DNA from: Alphaproteobacteria bacterium
Lineage (GTDB): Bacteria > Pseudomonadota > Alphaproteobacteria > Reyranellales > Reyranellaceae
NCBI GenBank assembly: GCA_017307275.1
Contig: JAFKFK010000032.1
Location: 1-64,000 of the forward strand
Direction of reading: 5' to 3'
DNA length: 64,000 nucleotides
Below, piece by piece: positions 55,417 to 64,000 of this stretch. A model generated the notes under the pieces. The model made no database searches. It was not told the origin of the DNA and was given only the letters and a program-made list of their open reading frames with translations. Both the position numbers and the translations under genes were made by a program. The stretch's first letter is position 1. Each line of letters opens with the position of its first letter.

Positions 55417-56739
55417 TTAGGCGACCGCCTTGATCGTCTTGGCCGTGATGTCGATGATCTCGTCGATCTGCGCCTTCTCGATCACCAGCGGCGGCGACAT
55501 CGCGATGGCGTCGCCCGACTGGCGCACCATCAGGCCGAGCTCGAACGCCTTAACGAAGGCATCGTAGCCGCGGGCGCCGGGCGCGGAGCTCGGGGCCAGG
55601 TCGATGCCGGCGGCAAGGCCGAGGTTACGGATGTCCGTGACGTTCGGCAGACCCTTCAGCGAGTGCACGCCCTGCTCCCAGTACGGCGACAGCTCAGCCG
55701 AACGCTCGAACAGGTTCTCGTCGCGATAGATGTCGAGAACGGCCGAGGCCGCGGCGCAGGCCAGCGGGTGCGCCGAATAGGTATAGCCATGGAACAGGTC
55801 GATAGCGTTCTCGGGGCCGTTCATCAGCCCGTCGAACACGTGCTTGCGCACGAATACGCCGCCCATCGGCACCGTGGCGTTGGAGATGCCCTTGGCCACC
55901 GTCATCAGATCGGGAATGACACCGAACTTCTCGGCGGCGAAACCGGTGCCGAGACGGCCGAAGCCCGTGATGACCTCGTCGAAAATCAGCAGGATGCCAT
56001 GCTTGTCGCAGATCTGGCGCAGACGCTGCAGGTAGCCCTTCGGCGGCGGCAGGTAGCCGGTGGAACCGGCGCACGGCTCGACGATGACGGCGGCGATGTT
56101 CGAGGCATCATGCAGACCGACGATCTTCTCGAGTTCGTCGGCCAGCTCCGCGCCGTGCTCGGGCTGGCCCTTGGCGAAGGCGTTCTGCGGCAGGTGGGTG
56201 TGCGGCAGGTGATCGACACCCGGCAGCATGGCGCCGAACCATTTGCGGTTGTTGACCATGCCACCGACAGAGATGCCGCCGAAGCCGACGCCATGATAGC
56301 CGCGCTCGCGGCCAACGAAGCGCGTGCGGGTGCCCTGGCCACGGGCGCGCTGGAAGGCCAGCGCGATCTTGAGCGCCGAGTCCACGGCTTCGGAGCCGGA
56401 GTTGCAGTAGAAGGCGTGGTTCAGGTCACCGGGCAGCAGCGCGGCATGACGCGCTGCCAGCTCGAAAGCCTTGGGATGGCCCATCTGGAAGGACGGCGCG
56501 TAGTCCATCTCGTCGAGCTGCTTAGCGATCGCCGTCTTGATCTCCTCGCGACCGTGACCAGCGTTGACGCACCAGAGGCCCGCAGTGCCGTCGATGATCT
56601 TGCGGCCTTCCGGGGTCCAGTAGTGAACACCCTTCGCCTTGGCCAACATGCGCGGGTTCTTCTTGAACTGCCGGTTCGCCGTGAACGGCATGAAGAAGGC
56701 ATCGAGGTTGTTGGCGGGCGCGGTGTTCGACGGCGTCAT
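55417..56739 (-). CDS. Class III aminotransferase (beta-alanine/omega-amino acid:pyruvate type)
   Basis: 440 residues from ATG 56739, AAGG upstream. PLP enzyme: GTAGLWCVNAGHGREEI, YCNSGSEAVDSALKIA (phosphate loop), FVGRERGYHGVGFGGISVGG, VIVEPCAGSTG, LLIFDEVITGFGRLGTGFA (Asp to PLP) and TVAKGISNATVPMGG (PLP Lys). The residue pattern fits omega-amino acid:pyruvate or beta-alanine:pyruvate transaminases. Followed by a LysE exporter. Confidence 0.92.
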   Translation of the reverse strand: MTPSNTAPANNLDAFFMPFTANRQFKKNPRMLAKAKGVHYWTPEGRKIIDGTAGLWCVNAGHGREEIKTAIAKQLDEMDYAPSFQMGHPKAFELAARHAALLPGDLNHAFYCNSGSEAVDSALKIALAFQRARGQGTRTRFVGRERGYHGVGFGGISVGGMVNNRKWFGAMLPGVDHLPHTHLPQNAFAKGQPEHGAELADELEKIVGLHDASNIAAVIVEPCAGSTGYLPPPKGYLQRLRQICDKHGILLIFDEVITGFGRLGTGFAAEKFGVIPDLMTVAKGISNATVPMGGVFVRKHVFDGLMNGPENAIDLFHGYTYSAHPLACAAASAVLDIYRDENLFERSAELSPYWEQGVHSLKGLPNVTDIRNLGLAAGIDLAPSSAPGARGYDAFVKAFELGLMVRQSGDAIAMSPPLVIEKAQIDEIIDITAKTIKAVA

Positions 56740-56879
56740 GGGCGTACCTTCGGCGTAGAATGGACGGCAAAAGTGAATGGAGACGACCCTATCACTTGTT
56801 CCGGCTGGCAACTACGCAGCCGGCTAATCCTCCTTTGAGGATTTTTGGGGCCGCGACGAGTGCGCCGCGGCGACGCCAG

Positions 56880-57872
56880 CTACTTGCTGACGTCGATCAC
56901 CACGCGGCCGCGAACCTCGCCCTTGAGGATCTTCGGCGCCAACGCCATCAGGTCGGAAAGGCCTGCCTCGCTGACCGTGCTGTCGAGCTTGTCGAGCGGC
57001 AGGTCCGTGCCGAGCCGCTTCCAGGCTTCCTCGCGCGGGCCCTTGGGCAGCATCACCGAATCGATGCCATAGACCGAGACGCTGCGCAGGATGAACGGCA
57101 GGATCGAGCCGGGGAACGACGGACCAGCAGCCAGGCCGCACACCGCCGCCGCGCCGCCGTACTTCACCTGGGCCAGCGCCTTGGCGAACATCACGCCCGA
57201 CACCGTGTCGACGACGCCGGCGAAGCGCTCCGACAGCAGCGGCCGATCCGGCGCCTCGGTCAGTTCCTTGCGGTCCAGGATCGTCGTGGCACCGAGCGAC
57301 TTCAGATAGTCGCCTTCCTGCGGCCGGCCGGTCGCGGCGACCACGTTGTAGCCAAGCTTGGCCAGGATCGCGACGGCGACCGAACCGACGCCGCCGGCGG
57401 CGCCCGTCACCAGGATCTCGCCCGCGGCCGGCTTGATGTCGTGCTTTTCGAGCGCCATCACGCAGAGCATCGAGGTGTAACCCGCCGTGCCGATTGCCAT
57501 GGCGCGCTTGGACGAAATCGTCGACGGCAGCTTGACCAGCCAGTCACCTTTCACGCGCGCCTTGGTGGCGTAGCCGCCCCAGTGCAGTTCGCCGACCCGC
57601 CAGCCGTTGAGGACGACCTTGTCGCCGGCCTTGAAGCCCGCATTGTCCGACGCCTCGACGGTTCCCGCGAAGTCGATGCCGCCGACATGCGGCCAGGTCT
57701 TGACCAGACCGCCGCCCGACGTCAGGACCAGCCCGTCCTTGTAATTCAGCGTCGAGTAGTCGACGGCAACCGTCACGTCGCCCGCGGGCAACTTCTCCTC
57801 GGGAAGGGTCTCGACGGCGCCGCTTACCTTGCGGTCGGCACCCTGGCTCAGCACGAGCGCGCGGAATGTCAT
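56880..57872 (-). CDS. acuI: Acrylyl-CoA reductase / MDR-family oxidoreductase (AcuI-like)
   Basis: 330 residues from ATG 57872. Zinc-free medium-chain reductase: VDYSTLNYKDGLVLTSGGGL, HVGGIDFAGTVEAS, GWRVGELHWGGYATKARVK, LVTGAAGGVGSVAVAIL (NADPH loop) and VCGLAAGPSFPGSILPFILR are those of AcuI/YhdH. It reduces acrylyl-CoA to propionyl-CoA with NADPH and protects from acrylyl-CoA toxicity. Confidence 0.92.
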   Translation of the reverse strand: MTFRALVLSQGADRKVSGAVETLPEEKLPAGDVTVAVDYSTLNYKDGLVLTSGGGLVKTWPHVGGIDFAGTVEASDNAGFKAGDKVVLNGWRVGELHWGGYATKARVKGDWLVKLPSTISSKRAMAIGTAGYTSMLCVMALEKHDIKPAAGEILVTGAAGGVGSVAVAILAKLGYNVVAATGRPQEGDYLKSLGATTILDRKELTEAPDRPLLSERFAGVVDTVSGVMFAKALAQVKYGGAAAVCGLAAGPSFPGSILPFILRSVSVYGIDSVMLPKGPREEAWKRLGTDLPLDKLDSTVSEAGLSDLMALAPKILKGEVRGRVVIDVSK

Positions 57873-57975
57873 GGGAACTCCTGCATAAGATTCGCAGGGC
57901 TTCTAGCAAGCCGCCGCAGGCGCCGCGACCCCAGATGGTTTCGCCTCGCAAGACTTGGGCCGGGGCGGAATTGCC

Positions 57976-58737
57976 TCATCGCAGAGGGTGCCGGCCGACG
58001 ACATCGGCCGCGATCTCGCGGGCAAGTAGCGGGAGGCGTTTGCCGAAGCGGGCAGCGGCCTCTCCTTCGCTCATTGCCGAATGGGGAAAGCGCATGGAGA
58101 GGCAACCCAGCATCCGTTGAAGATGTCGAACGGGCACCGCCATGCCATTCAGACGGGTTCGTGGATTGAGCGGTGTGAAAGCGTGCCCCGTACTGCGGAT
58201 ATGCCGGAGAGCGGCATCGAGCGCCGCCTGACGGCGCGGCCCGAGCCCCCCGAGATCGCGCAGAATGGTCCGCCGTTCCTCGTCGCCGCAGAAGGCCAGC
58301 CAGACGCGACCGACCGCGCTCTGCAGCACCGAGCGACGTGAATTCAGCCCTGCGCTCTCGAAGGACATCGGGCTTTCGAGCGCCGTCGAATGGCGGATGG
58401 TGATCGCGCCGTAACTCATTGTCGCGAGATAGAGCGGCCAGCCATGGTCGGCGGTGAAGCGGCTCATATGCGGAATGGCGGCATCGACGAGATGATCGAT
58501 GAAGCGGATCGAACCCGATAGGCCCAGCACTCTGTCGGTCAGGCGATACCCCTGCTCGCGCGATACGCGGGCGGCATAGCCCACCGCCATCAGCGTATGC
58601 AGCAGGCGGAGCACCGTCGGTCGTGGCAGGCCAGTCTCTTCGACCAGCACCGAAACAGTCGAGGTACGGCGTCGGCTGAGCGCTTCCAGCAGCACGAAGC
58701 TGCGTCGGACCGGTTCGATGATGGGCGGGGAAGCCAT
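57976..58737 (-). CDS. IclR family transcriptional regulator
   Basis: 253 residues from ATG 58737. N-terminal winged helix: RRSFVLLEALSRRRTSTVSVLVEETGLPRPTVLRLLHTL, then an IclR effector domain with SVLQSAVGRVWLAF and the LNGMAVPVRH segment. It faces the TauD-type dioxygenase across 92 bp and may control it, with small organic acid as ligand. Confidence 0.92.
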   Translation of the reverse strand: MASPPIIEPVRRSFVLLEALSRRRTSTVSVLVEETGLPRPTVLRLLHTLMAVGYAARVSREQGYRLTDRVLGLSGSIRFIDHLVDAAIPHMSRFTADHGWPLYLATMSYGAITIRHSTALESPMSFESAGLNSRRSVLQSAVGRVWLAFCGDEERRTILRDLGGLGPRRQAALDAALRHIRSTGHAFTPLNPRTRLNGMAVPVRHLQRMLGCLSMRFPHSAMSEGEAAARFGKRLPLLAREIAADVVGRHPLR

Positions 58738-58829
58738 GGCAACATCCTAGTCCGTAATGCGGACTTCGTCGACTTTGCCCGCGCCCCGCTCGCGGAGAGG
58801 CGTACCGTCACCGTCAGGAGGAAACCCTA

Positions 58830-59678
58830 ATGGCCTATCAGACGATCGAGGTACGCAAGATCACGCCGACCATCGGCGCCGAGATCCATGGTGTCGACCT
58901 CTCCCAGCCGCTCGGCAACCAGCAGTTCCAGGAGGTGCACGATGCGCTGATGGACAATCTGGTGATCTTCTTCCGCGACCAGAAGCTCAGCATCGATCAG
59001 CACAAGGATTTCGGCCGCCGCTTCGGGCCGCTGCACGTTCATCCCAATGCGCCGATCACTTTCGCGGAACATCCCGAGATCCTGGTCATCAAGGCCGACG
59101 AGAAATCCAGGCACGTGGCCGGCGAGGAGTGGCATTCCGACGTTTCGTGCGACCCCGAACCGCCGATGGGCTCGATCCTCTATCTCACCGAAGTGCCGCC
59201 CGACGGCGCCGGCGACACGATCTTCGCCAACATGTACCGCGCCTACGAAACGCTCTCCGAGCCGATGAAGAAGATGCTGCAGGGTTTGACGGCGCTGCAC
59301 GACAGCACCAAGGCACACTACTATCGCGCCAAGGCGACGGACCGCGAGGCGATGGCCTTCCCCAACGCGGAGCATCCGATCGTTCGTACCCATCCGGTGA
59401 CCGGCCGGCAGGGTCTCTACGTCAGCCGCGGCTTCACCCTGCGCATCCCGCAGCTCAAGAAGCACGAGAGCGACGCGCTGCTCGAAATGCTCTACCGCCA
59501 CGTCGAAACGCCGGAATTCCATTGCCGCTTCAAGTGGCAGCCGAACTCGGTGGCGTTCTGGGACAATCGCTGCACCCAGCATCACGCGATGTTCGATTAC
59601 TTCCCCCACCGCCGGTACGGTCATCGCGTCACGGTATGCGGCGACAAGCCGTTTTACCGAGCATCGCAGGCCGGCTGA
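58830..59678 (+). CDS. TauD/TfdA family Fe(II)/2-oxoglutarate dioxygenase
   Basis: 282 residues from ATG 58830 (GGAGG upstream). The iron ligands are His102 and Asp104 in GEEWHSDVSCDPEPP, plus a C-terminal His near WDNRCTQHHAMFDYFPHRRYGHRVTV, with the Arg for 2-oxoglutarate following. Start IGAEIHGVDLSQPL is typical of the family. Probably cleaves a sulfonate, phenoxy-acid or similar compound; exact substrate unknown. Divergent from the IclR gene. Confidence 0.92.
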   Translation: MAYQTIEVRKITPTIGAEIHGVDLSQPLGNQQFQEVHDALMDNLVIFFRDQKLSIDQHKDFGRRFGPLHVHPNAPITFAEHPEILVIKADEKSRHVAGEEWHSDVSCDPEPPMGSILYLTEVPPDGAGDTIFANMYRAYETLSEPMKKMLQGLTALHDSTKAHYYRAKATDREAMAFPNAEHPIVRTHPVTGRQGLYVSRGFTLRIPQLKKHESDALLEMLYRHVETPEFHCRFKWQPNSVAFWDNRCTQHHAMFDYFPHRRYGHRVTVCGDKPFYRASQAG

Positions 59679-59735
59679 TCCAGCCCACCTGATCCAGCTT
59701 GCCAAGCCGGTCATGGAGCCCCACATCTTGGGCCC

Positions 59736-60614
59736 ATGACCGGTTCAAGCTTTTGCCTCCTGCCCCACCGCAGCGTCATCGCCGTCTCCGGCGCCGACCG
59801 GGTCGAGTTCCTGCAGGGGTTGATCTCCAACGATACGACCAAGGTGGCGCCCGGACAGGCGATCTGGGCAGCTCTGCTGACGCCGCAAGGACGCTTCCTC
59901 AACGACATGTTCGTCGCCGACGCCGGCAACGAGACGCTCCTGCTGGAGACCGAGCGAGAGCGTGCACCAGCGTTGGCCAAGAAGCTCAAGATGTACACCT
60001 TGCGCTCCAAAGCGACCGTCGAGGACCGCAGCGCGGCGATGGAGGTCGCCGTGGCATTTGGCGACGACGCGTCGAAAGCGCTTGGGCTCGACGGCGCCAT
60101 CGCCTTTGTCGATCCAAGGCTAGAGGCACTGGGCGTGCGCGTGATTGCGCCGGCCGGACAGGCGGCTGCTCTGCTCACCGGGCGCGGCTTCGCCGAAGCA
60201 CCACTCGCCGCCTATGATTCGCTGCGGCTCGCGCTCGGTGTGCCGGACGGCAGCCGCGATCTCATCGTCGAGAAGGCCCTTCTGCTGGAGAACGGCTTCG
60301 ACGAGTTGAACGGCGTCGACTGGAAGAAGGGTTGCTACATGGGCCAGGAGCTGACGGCCCGCACCAAGTATCGTGCCCTGATCCGGAAGCGCCTGTTTCC
60401 GGTGAAGGTCGAGGGCGCGTTGCCCGAACCCGGCGCACCTGTTCTTCTCGATGGTGAAGAAGTGGGTGAGCTGCGTTCCGGCAGCGGCGATCGTGCGCTG
60501 GCGCTGCTCAAGGTCGAGGCCGCGCGCGGCGGCGGTGCTCTGACGGCGGGCGAGGCCCGCGTAACGGCCGAGATACCGCCCTGGATGCGCCTACCGGAAG
60601 CGACCAACCCCTAG
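59736..60614 (+). CDS. ygfZ: Folate-binding iron-sulfur repair protein YgfZ
   Basis: 292 residues from ATG 59736. A GcvT-like fold with VSGADRVEFLQGLISNDTTK, TPQGRFLNDMFV and the diagnostic KGCYMGQELTARTKYR (K-G-C-Y-x-G-Q-E). It uses tetrahydrofolate in assembly or repair of iron-sulfur enzymes, such as MiaB. Single gene; a GTG start of a transferase gene lies 58 bp further on. Confidence 0.93.
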   Translation: MTGSSFCLLPHRSVIAVSGADRVEFLQGLISNDTTKVAPGQAIWAALLTPQGRFLNDMFVADAGNETLLLETERERAPALAKKLKMYTLRSKATVEDRSAAMEVAVAFGDDASKALGLDGAIAFVDPRLEALGVRVIAPAGQAAALLTGRGFAEAPLAAYDSLRLALGVPDGSRDLIVEKALLLENGFDELNGVDWKKGCYMGQELTARTKYRALIRKRLFPVKVEGALPEPGAPVLLDGEEVGELRSGSGDRALALLKVEAARGGGALTAGEARVTAEIPPWMRLPEATNP

Positions 60615-60671
60615 CGGCTCAGCCCCACGGGGCCTAAGGTCTCCTCCGCGTTTGCGTCAGGAGATCACCCC

Positions 60672-62477
60672 GTGAGACTCATCAATCCCAATCCGTTCAC
60701 CACACGGCCGGAGATCGTCGGCACCTTCGGCGTCGTCACCTCGACGCACTGGATCGCCACGGCGGTCGGCATGGGCATTCTCGAAAAAGGCGGCAACGCT
60801 TTCGATGCAGCCGTCGCGACGGCTTTCACCTTGCAGGTCGTCGAGCCGCATCTCTGCGGCCCCGGTGGCGATGCCCCGCTGATCCTGCACGATGTGCGTC
60901 GCGGCAAGACCGAGGTCGTCTGTGGCCAGGGGCCGATGCCTGCGGGTGCCACCATCGCCCACTACAAGGGTTTGGGCCTCGACCTCATTCCCGGCACCGG
61001 CCTGCTGCCCGCCTGCATTCCGGGCACCTTCGACGCTTACATGCTGATCCTGCGCGACTACGGAACGATGCGGCTCAGCGACGTGCTCTCGCCGGCGATC
61101 GGCTACTGGCTGAACGGCCATCCCATCGTCGAACGCGCCTGCGCCACCATCGCCACGGTGGCCGATCAGTTCCGCAATCACTGGAAGACGTCGGCAGCCG
61201 TCTTCCTGCCAGGCGACAAGGTACCGGCGCCGGCCTCGCTCTTCCGCAATGTCGCCCTGGGCAACAGCTATGCCCGCATCCTGAAGGAAGCCGAGGCAGG
61301 CGGCGGCGGTCGCGAAGCCGAGATCGAGCGCGCCCGCAAGGCCTGGAGCCAGGGCTTCGTCGCCGAAGCGATCGACAAGTTCTGCCGCACGCAGGAAGTG
61401 ATGGACGTCTCGGGCAAGGCCAACAAGGGCGTGCTCACCGGCCAGGACATGGCCAAGTGGCAGGCCACGGTCGAGGCGCCGCTCACCTACGACTACGGTC
61501 GGTACACGGTTTGCAAGGCAGCGTCCTGGACGCAGGGCCCGGTGGTCCTGCAGCAGCTCGCCCTGCTCAAGGGCTTCGACCTCGACGGCATGGATCCGAC
61601 CAGCCCGGACTTCATTCATCTGCAAGTCGAGTGTCTGAAGCTCGCCTATGCCGACCGCGAGGCGTTCTACGGCGATCCTGCCTTTGTCGACGTGCCGATG
61701 CAGACCTTGCTCTCAGACGCCTACAACGAAGATCGCCGCAAGCTGGTCGATCCTGCGCATGCTTCGCTGGAGCAGCGGCCCGGCAAGGTCGACGGCTATG
61801 GCGGTGTGGTGAAGCTGCGTCGTGCCGACGGCTCGCGCGCGGGTGTGGCGGCCAGCGGCGCCGGCGAGCCGACGGTCGGACGCATCGGCCAGACCACCGG
61901 CGACACGGTGCATTTCGACATCATCGACAAGGACGGCAACATGATCTCGGCCACGCCGTCGGGCGGCTGGCTGCAGAGCTCGCCGGTCATTCCCGAACTT
62001 GGCTTCCCGCTGGGCACGCGCGGCCAGATGTTCTGGCTCGAGGAAGGCCTGCCGGGTTCGCTGGCGCCGGGCAAGCGGCCGCGCAGCACGCTCACCCCCA
62101 CCCTCGCCCATCGCGACGGCAAGCCCTACATGGCATGGGGTTCGCCGGGTGGCGACCAGCAGGACCAGTGGATCACTCAGATGTTCCTGCGCCACGTCCA
62201 TTGCGACATGAACCTGCAGGAGGCCATCGACGCGCCGGCTTGGCACAGCGAGCACTTCCCCTCCTCCTTCTGGCCGCGGACCGCGCGGCCCGGCGTGCTG
62301 GTGCTGGAAGGCCGCATCCCGAAGGAGACCGTCGCCGAGCTGAAGAAGCGCGGCCACGAGGTCGAGGTGAACGACGAATGGTCGGAAGGCCGGCTCACCG
62401 CCGCGACCCGCGAGGATCCGTGGCGCAAGGCGGCGGCTAACCCGCGCGGCATGCAAGGCTACGCGGCGGGCCGCTGA
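60672..62477 (+). CDS. ggt: Gamma-glutamyltransferase
   Basis: 601 residues from GTG 60672. Ntn-hydrolase: FGVVTSTHWIATAVGMGILEKGGNAFDAAVATAFTL start; the self-cleaving nucleophile is Thr412 in GQTTGDTVHFDIIDKDGNMIS; then ATPSGGWLQSS and RPRSTLTPTLA. No clear signal peptide, so it may be cytoplasmic, as in the subset with peptide-uptake operons. Transfers gamma-glutamyl from glutathione or hydrolyses it. First of an operon with DUF1028 and an ABC ATPase. Confidence 0.9.
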   Translation: MRLINPNPFTTRPEIVGTFGVVTSTHWIATAVGMGILEKGGNAFDAAVATAFTLQVVEPHLCGPGGDAPLILHDVRRGKTEVVCGQGPMPAGATIAHYKGLGLDLIPGTGLLPACIPGTFDAYMLILRDYGTMRLSDVLSPAIGYWLNGHPIVERACATIATVADQFRNHWKTSAAVFLPGDKVPAPASLFRNVALGNSYARILKEAEAGGGGREAEIERARKAWSQGFVAEAIDKFCRTQEVMDVSGKANKGVLTGQDMAKWQATVEAPLTYDYGRYTVCKAASWTQGPVVLQQLALLKGFDLDGMDPTSPDFIHLQVECLKLAYADREAFYGDPAFVDVPMQTLLSDAYNEDRRKLVDPAHASLEQRPGKVDGYGGVVKLRRADGSRAGVAASGAGEPTVGRIGQTTGDTVHFDIIDKDGNMISATPSGGWLQSSPVIPELGFPLGTRGQMFWLEEGLPGSLAPGKRPRSTLTPTLAHRDGKPYMAWGSPGGDQQDQWITQMFLRHVHCDMNLQEAIDAPAWHSEHFPSSFWPRTARPGVLVLEGRIPKETVAELKKRGHEVEVNDEWSEGRLTAATREDPWRKAAANPRGMQGYAAGR

Positions 62478-62483
62478 ACGAAC

Positions 62484-63194
62484 ATGACCTGGTCGATCAT
62501 TTTCCACGAGAAGGACAGCGGCCGCATCGCCATCGCGGTGGCCACGAAGTTCTTTGCCGTCGGCGCCCGCGTGCCCAACATCGCGCCGCTGAAAGGCGCG
62601 GTCTGCACCCAGGCGCTGACCAATCCGCTCTACGGGCCGCACGGCCTTCGACTGATTCGCGAGAATGTCGGCGCTGCCGACATCGTGCGCATCCTCACAA
62701 CGCCGGATGCCGGCCGCGACCACCGCCAGCTTCACGTCATGGGCGCCGACGGCAAGTTCGCCGCCCATACCGGCGCCGAATGCGTGCCGTGGTGCGGCCA
62801 CTGGATCGGCGAGAACATGTCGGTCGCCGGCAACATGCTGGCGGGTCCGCAGGTGGTTGCCGAGACGGTGCGCACGATGCGCGAGCGGCATGACCTGCCG
62901 CTGCCGCGTCGCCTGATTGCCGCGATGAAAGCCGGTGAAGCCGCTGGCGGCGACAAGCGCGGCAAGCAGTCGGCGGCGCTCCTCATCTACGGCAACCAGG
63001 ACTATTCGGAGCTCGATCTCCGCGTCGACGACCATACCGAGCCGCTGCAGGAGCTGGAGCGGTTGGAGGAAGTGAGCCGCGAGCGCTGGACGCACTTCCG
63101 CGCCTTCGTGCCGACGCGCGAGAACCCAGCCGGCATCTTCGATCGCGCCGAGATCGACGCCGGAATCGAAAGGAGCCTGGCGGCCGAACGCTGA
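62484..63194 (+). CDS. DUF1028 domain protein (Ntn-like)
   Basis: 236 residues from ATG 62484, 6 bp after ggt. The start TWSIIFHEKDSGRIAIAVATKFFAVGARVPNIAPLKGAVCTQA and GANTGAECVPWCGHW-like middle with AGNMLAGPQVV are the DUF1028 signature. The family shares an Ntn-hydrolase fold and often sits with peptide transporters and gamma-glutamyl enzymes. Its stop overlaps the next ATG (TGATG). Confidence 0.88.
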   Translation: MTWSIIFHEKDSGRIAIAVATKFFAVGARVPNIAPLKGAVCTQALTNPLYGPHGLRLIRENVGAADIVRILTTPDAGRDHRQLHVMGADGKFAAHTGAECVPWCGHWIGENMSVAGNMLAGPQVVAETVRTMRERHDLPLPRRLIAAMKAGEAAGGDKRGKQSAALLIYGNQDYSELDLRVDDHTEPLQELERLEEVSRERWTHFRAFVPTRENPAGIFDRAEIDAGIERSLAAER

Positions 63195-64000
63195 TGAACG
63201 AGCCGCTCCTCGAACTGCGCGGCTTGGCCGTCGACTTCGCCACGGACGACGGCACCGTTCACGCCGTCGACGGCCTCGACCTCGCACTGGGTCGAGGCCG
63301 CACTTTGGGGTTGGTCGGCGAATCGGGATGCGGCAAGAGTGTGACGTCGCTCGCCATCATGGGGCTGCTGCCGCCGGAGAATTCGACGGTCCGCGGCGAG
63401 ATCGTCTTCGAGGGCCGCGATCTCCTGACCATCGAACCGCATCTCATGCGCGATCTGCGCGGCGCGCGGCTGGCGATGATCTTCCAGGAACCGATGACGT
63501 CGCTCAACCCCGCCTACACGATCGGCGACCAGATCATCGAGGCGATCCAGCGCCATCAGGGCCTCGATGCGACAGCCGCACGTGCACGCGCCATCGACAT
63601 GCTGAAGCTGGTGCGCATCCCCTCGCCCGAGAAGCGCGTCGACGACTATCCGCACAAGCTGTCGGGCGGCATGCGCCAGCGCGCCATGATCGCCATGGCC
63701 TTGGCCTGTGGGCCGCAGCTCCTGATCGCCGACGAGCCGACGACGGCGCTAGATGTCACCATCCAGGCGCAGATCCTCGACCTGATGCGCGGACTGCGCC
63801 GCGACACCGGTACGGCGATCGTCCTGATCACCCACGATCTCGGCGTGGTGGCGGAAATGGCCGACGACGTGGCTGTCATGTACGCCGGCCAGATCGTCGA
63901 GCGCGCCGCTGTGCGCGATCTCTTCGCCCGGCCCGAGCACCCCTACACAGTGGGCTTGCTGGGCTCGATCCCGCGTCTCGACGAGAAGCGCGAACGCCTG
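63194..64000 (+). CDS. Dipeptide/oligopeptide ABC transporter ATP-binding protein (partial)
   Basis: 269 codons from ATG 63194 to the window edge with no stop. Walker A GLVGESGCGKSVTS, Q-loop MIFQEPMTSLNP, signature KLSGGMRQRAMI, Walker B LLIADEPTTALDV and H-loop LITHDLGVV are all intact, and PEHPYTVGLLGSIPRLDEKRERL is typical of DppD/OppD. It powers uptake of peptides, perhaps glutathione or gamma-glutamyl peptides given the ggt context. Cut by the window end. Confidence 0.94.
   Translation, partial: MNEPLLELRGLAVDFATDDGTVHAVDGLDLALGRGRTLGLVGESGCGKSVTSLAIMGLLPPENSTVRGEIVFEGRDLLTIEPHLMRDLRGARLAMIFQEPMTSLNPAYTIGDQIIEAIQRHQGLDATAARARAIDMLKLVRIPSPEKRVDDYPHKLSGGMRQRAMIAMALACGPQLLIADEPTTALDVTIQAQILDLMRGLRRDTGTAIVLITHDLGVVAEMADDVAVMYAGQIVERAAVRDLFARPEHPYTVGLLGSIPRLDEKRERL

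Noticed and set aside
59676..59699. Two copies of CTGATCCAG after the dioxygenase gene
   Set aside because: A 9-bp direct repeat this short and isolated is expected by chance and has no associated element.
61713..63287. 524-residue minus-strand frame opposite ggt and DUF1028
   Set aside because: Antisense shadow with no family features.

Overview
The window is chromosomal DNA of a GC-rich Alphaproteobacterium. The evidence is the alphaproteobacterial families present (DUF1036, DUF992, TAXI-type TRAP transporter, IlvD/Edd sugar-acid dehydratase), tightly packed genes with many 4-bp overlaps, and frequent GTG/TTG starts. A Reyranella-like organism is my best guess, but the genus cannot be fixed from sequence reading alone. 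No insertion sequences, integrases, phage genes or CRISPR arrays were seen.

Layout. 1-4.7 kb: end of rpoD, a HlyIII membrane protein, a divergent GST/MarR pair with a clear operator, an OmpA lipoprotein and an amidohydrolase. 4.9-9.0 kb: tRNA-Thr, a lone HlyD-type adaptor, and a TAXI-TRAP uptake system (binding protein plus fused permease). 9-18.7 kb: stand-alone regulators (response regulator, Crp/Fnr), a ROK-type kinase whose motifs are in circularly permuted order, a MORN-repeat protein, an AI-2E transporter/META-domain pair, a stress protein and an orphan Flp pilin. 18.8-23.5 kb: isochorismatase, sarcosine-oxidase-like enzyme, IlvD-type dehydratase and a glycosyltransferase.

23.5-38.1 kb is the centrepiece, a selenocysteine/formate-dehydrogenase island on the minus strand. 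It holds fdoG-fdoH-fdoI (membrane-bound formate dehydrogenase), fdhE, selA, a Sel1-repeat gene, selB, the selenocysteine tRNA selC, and further along fdhD and mobB with two unknown genes. The catalytic subunit gene contains an in-frame TGA at 37465-37467 at the position of the active-site selenocysteine, followed by a SECIS-like hairpin. Two apparent reading frames are therefore one 1030-residue selenoprotein. Sec tRNA, Sec synthase, the Sec elongation factor, the selenoenzyme and its maturation factors are thus together; only selD is missing from the window.

38-50.7 kb: an SGNH-like protein, an orphan xanthine-dehydrogenase/CoxL-type large subunit, the pxpA / pxpBC 5-oxoprolinase genes, an HxlR regulator, an acyl-CoA carboxylase beta subunit, a polytopic membrane protein, a methyltransferase and a D-erythronate-dehydrogenase-like epimerase. 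50.8-64 kb: a Kef-type antiporter, an EEP nuclease, cardiolipin synthase, LysE exporter, class III aminotransferase, AcuI, an IclR regulator facing a TauD-type dioxygenase, YgfZ, and an operon of gamma-glutamyltransferase, DUF1028 protein and a peptide ABC-transporter ATPase that runs off the end.

No gene-free stretch exceeds about 260 bp. The longest are 19379-19637 (divergent promoter region), 18352-18564 (usp/flp promoters), 10462-10661 (upstream of the Crp/Fnr gene) and 9986-10170.
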